Source: an uncultured bacterium (GTDB lineage Bacteria > Cyanobacteriota > Vampirovibrionia > Gastranaerophilales > Gastranaerophilaceae). From it: 14,097 nucleotides of DNA. Position numbers and translations under genes: made by a program. Where the stretch lies: NCBI GenBank assembly GCA_937894665.1, contig CALAWF010000268.1:1-14097 (forward strand), given 5' to 3'. Every line of letters starts with the position of its first letter. The stretch's first letter is position 1. Below the pieces are notes generated by a model. The model did not search any database. It was not told the origin of the DNA and worked only from the letters and a program-made list of their open reading frames with translations. Shown piece after piece: positions 12,458 to 14,097 of the stretch.

Positions 12458-13870
12458 ATGTTAAAGAAATTAGGGGCATTCTTTAAAGAGCCTCCAATTG
12501 CGGAACCTATTCAGGATCAAGAAAAAGTTGATTCGATGTATAAACATTGGCGTTTAAGAATTTTTTACGCATGTTTCATAGGTTACACAATTTTTTATTT
12601 ATGTAAAAAGAACATTGCAGTTGCTCTTCCTGGCATCATGGAAGAATTTCACTATTCAGCAACTGAATTAGGTTTGTTAGGAAGTTCACTTTATTTGACT
12701 TACGGTATTGGTAAGTTTGTAAATGGTGTGTTGGCTGACGGTTCTGACGTTAGAAAATTTTTCCCAACAGCACTTTTGATGACAGCAATTGCAAACATTT
12801 TATTTGCATTAGCACCAAACTTTGTAAGTATTTTGGGCTTGAGTGCAAAAATGTCAGCAATGGTTTTATTGTGGACATTGGCTTTTCTATGGGGTGTTAG
12901 CGGATGGTTCCAATCTGCTGGTTTCCCTGCTGTAGCCAAGAGTTTGACATACTGGTATTCAAATTCTGAGCGTGGTACAAAATGGTCATTGTGGTCATGT
13001 TCTCACCAAACAGGAACATTCTTAAGTTTCATTTTGGCAGGTCATATTGCTGCACACTTTGGCTGGAGAGCTGCATTTTTAGTTCCTGGTGTTTTAGCTG
13101 TAATAACTGCATTGTGGTTATTTGACAGATTACGTGATAGACCTCAGTCTTTAGGACTTCCTGATGTTGAAGTTTATAGAGAAGAACCGGTTAAAGAACA
13201 ATCTGCTGATGCTAAAAAAGAAGAAGATGAAATGTCTTACGTTCAAATCTTCAAAAAATATGTTTTGTGTAACAAAACTCTTTGGTTGTTGGCAATTGCA
13301 TATATTTTCGTTTACATTATCAGATTCGGTGCTGAAGACTGGATGATTATGTATTTGAAAAATGCTAAAAATATCAAACTTGAAGATGCAACAAACATGA
13401 TTGCTTCATTACCTTTAGTTGGTATTTGCGGAACGGTTTGTGCAGGTTTGATTTCGGATAAATTGTTCAAAGGTAAAAGAGCTCCGGTTAACTTGTTATA
13501 CTTAGTTGGTGTAATTTGTGCCGTAATTGCTTTGAAATTCAATACAATTCCTGCATTGAACTATGTAATCATTGGCTTGCTTGGGGCATTCACTTATGGT
13601 CCACAAATGATGATTGGCGGACTTTGTGCAGTTGAATCAAGTTCTAAGAAGGTAGCATCTGCAGCTTCTGGATTTACCGGAACATTTGGTTATATCGGTG
13701 CCTTTTTATCAGCAACAGGAACAGGTTTCTTGGTTGATAAATTAGGTAAAAACGGTGTTCAAAACTGGGATGGAGCAATTTACTTCTGGTTAGCATCTGG
13801 TATAATTTGTTTCATTATTTGTGCAATTTTGGCTATTGATGAATACAAAAAAGATTCTAAAAAAGCATAA
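12458..13870 (+). CDS. MFS transporter, organophosphate:phosphate antiporter (OPA) family
   Basis: This inner-membrane protein of 470 residues has about 12 hydrophobic helices and a long charged cytoplasmic loop at about 225-270 after helix 6. Family landmarks are GYTIFYLCKKNIAVALP (42-58), GWFQSAGFPAVAKSL (149-163), SLWSCSHQTG (177-186), IFVYIIRFGAEDW (283-295) and AASGFTGTFGYIGA. These align with GlpT/UhpT/PgtP proteins, which exchange a phosphorylated substrate for inorganic phosphate. Arg289 corresponds to GlpT Arg269 and His183 to GlpT His165. At the GlpT Arg45 position there is Lys50, a conservative but notable change. The substrate (glycerol-3-phosphate, hexose-phosphate or phosphoglycerate) cannot be told from sequence alone. 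AGGAGA at 12445-12450 precedes the ATG. A strong terminator follows. Confidence 0.9.
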   Translation: MLKKLGAFFKEPPIAEPIQDQEKVDSMYKHWRLRIFYACFIGYTIFYLCKKNIAVALPGIMEEFHYSATELGLLGSSLYLTYGIGKFVNGVLADGSDVRKFFPTALLMTAIANILFALAPNFVSILGLSAKMSAMVLLWTLAFLWGVSGWFQSAGFPAVAKSLTYWYSNSERGTKWSLWSCSHQTGTFLSFILAGHIAAHFGWRAAFLVPGVLAVITALWLFDRLRDRPQSLGLPDVEVYREEPVKEQSADAKKEEDEMSYVQIFKKYVLCNKTLWLLAIAYIFVYIIRFGAEDWMIMYLKNAKNIKLEDATNMIASLPLVGICGTVCAGLISDKLFKGKRAPVNLLYLVGVICAVIALKFNTIPALNYVIIGLLGAFTYGPQMMIGGLCAVESSSKKVASAASGFTGTFGYIGAFLSATGTGFLVDKLGKNGVQNWDGAIYFWLASGIICFIICAILAIDEYKKDSKKA

Positions 13871-13897
13871 TTGCGATTAGTTTAATAATATAACAGT

Positions 13898-13934
13898 GAA
13901 GTCGGCGATGAATTTTCATCGCCGACTTCTTTTT
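13898..13934 (+). terminator. Strong intrinsic terminator after the transporter
   Basis: GAAGTCGGCGATGA (13898-13911) and TCATCGCCGACTTC (13916-13929) form a perfect 14-bp stem with a 4-nt loop, followed by TTTTT. This is the strongest terminator in the window. Confidence 0.92.
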
Positions 13935-13976
13935 GTAAGGAACAAGGAAATAAGGGAATAAGTTCGTTACAAAAAG
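13929..13976. repeat. 15-bp inverted repeat overlapping the terminator T-tract
   Basis: CTTTTTGTAAGGAAC (13929-13943) and GTTCGTTACAAAAAG (13962-13976) are inverted repeats with one mismatch around an 18-nt purine-rich loop. The left arm begins at the last base of the terminator stem and includes its T-tract. Confidence 0.6.
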
Positions 13977-14025
13977 GCTCTAAGACATAAGGCATTAAGG
14001 CACTATGTTCTTTATGTAATTATTC

Positions 14026-14082
14026 CTCAGAATGACGAATGCGTAAAGCCAATTCGGTCATTGCGAGCGAAGGCGAAGCAAT
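14026..14082. repeat. REP-like dispersed repeat in a facing-pair arrangement
   Basis: GGTCATTGCGAGCGAAGG and the following CGAAGCAATCC (14056-14084) match a repeat type widely dispersed in several bacterial genomes. ATTGC/GCAAT (14060-14064, 14078-14082) can close a small hairpin. Upstream, CTCAGAATGAC (14026-14036) is a 9-of-11 inverse match to GTCATTGCGAG (14057-14067), so a degenerate partner copy faces it across 20 nt. The element may continue past the window edge. The rest of 13977-14025 shows no gene. Confidence 0.6.
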
Positions 14083-14097
14083 CCAGCTGATTTTCAA

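Overview
This A+T-rich window carries fourteen protein-coding genes, mostly housekeeping and tightly packed on the + strand. There are no rRNA genes, intact tRNA genes, insertion sequences or CRISPR arrays. It looks like a chromosomal segment from an uncultured, cyanobacteria-related gut lineage (Gastranaerophilales/Melainabacteria). This is an inference, not proof. It rests on the pilin-like protein with the N-terminus GFTLAEVLITLGIIGVVAA, on a Clp-N protein whose last domain pair resembles cyanobacterial ClpC, on the base composition, and on the dispersed TCATTGCGAGCGAAGGCGAA-type repeat at the right end.

Region 1 (1-6447) is one apparent operon with gaps of -8 to +14 nt: an unrecognised HEAT-like protein (5' end off the window), ruvX, a DUF1292 protein, a protein made only of six Clp-N repeats, tilS, hpt, and a soluble GAF-histidine kinase. 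The ruvX-DUF1292 and tilS-hpt pairs are familiar neighbours in Firmicutes, but the usual flanking genes (alaS side, ftsH) are absent. Region 2 (6435-8347) holds a minus-strand pseudopilin that meets the kinase tail to tail with a 13-bp overlap, a small Xre-type regulator and clpP.

Region 3 (8348-9090) is a lone gene for a Gln/Met-rich coiled-coil protein, bounded by terminators and flanked by GGTTA-type repeats. Region 4 (9091-10990) is an isolated rpsH-rplF-rplR block cut out of the normal spc operon context. It has its own promoter, a leader of about 215 nt, unusually long structured spacers (105 and 138 nt) between the genes, and a strong terminator. Region 5 (11106-13870) holds thioredoxin (minus strand), divergent from a DEDDh exonuclease and an organophosphate:phosphate-type MFS transporter. 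A strong terminator and a repeat-rich intergenic tail close the window.

Two things stand out. One is the ATPase-free triple Clp-N protein, encoded about 4.4 kb from clpP, which could act as an adaptor or decoy for a ClpC-ClpP protease. The other is the fragmented ribosomal-protein operon, in which each gene has a structured leader. Both calls come from reading the sequence; neither has been tested by database search or folding.
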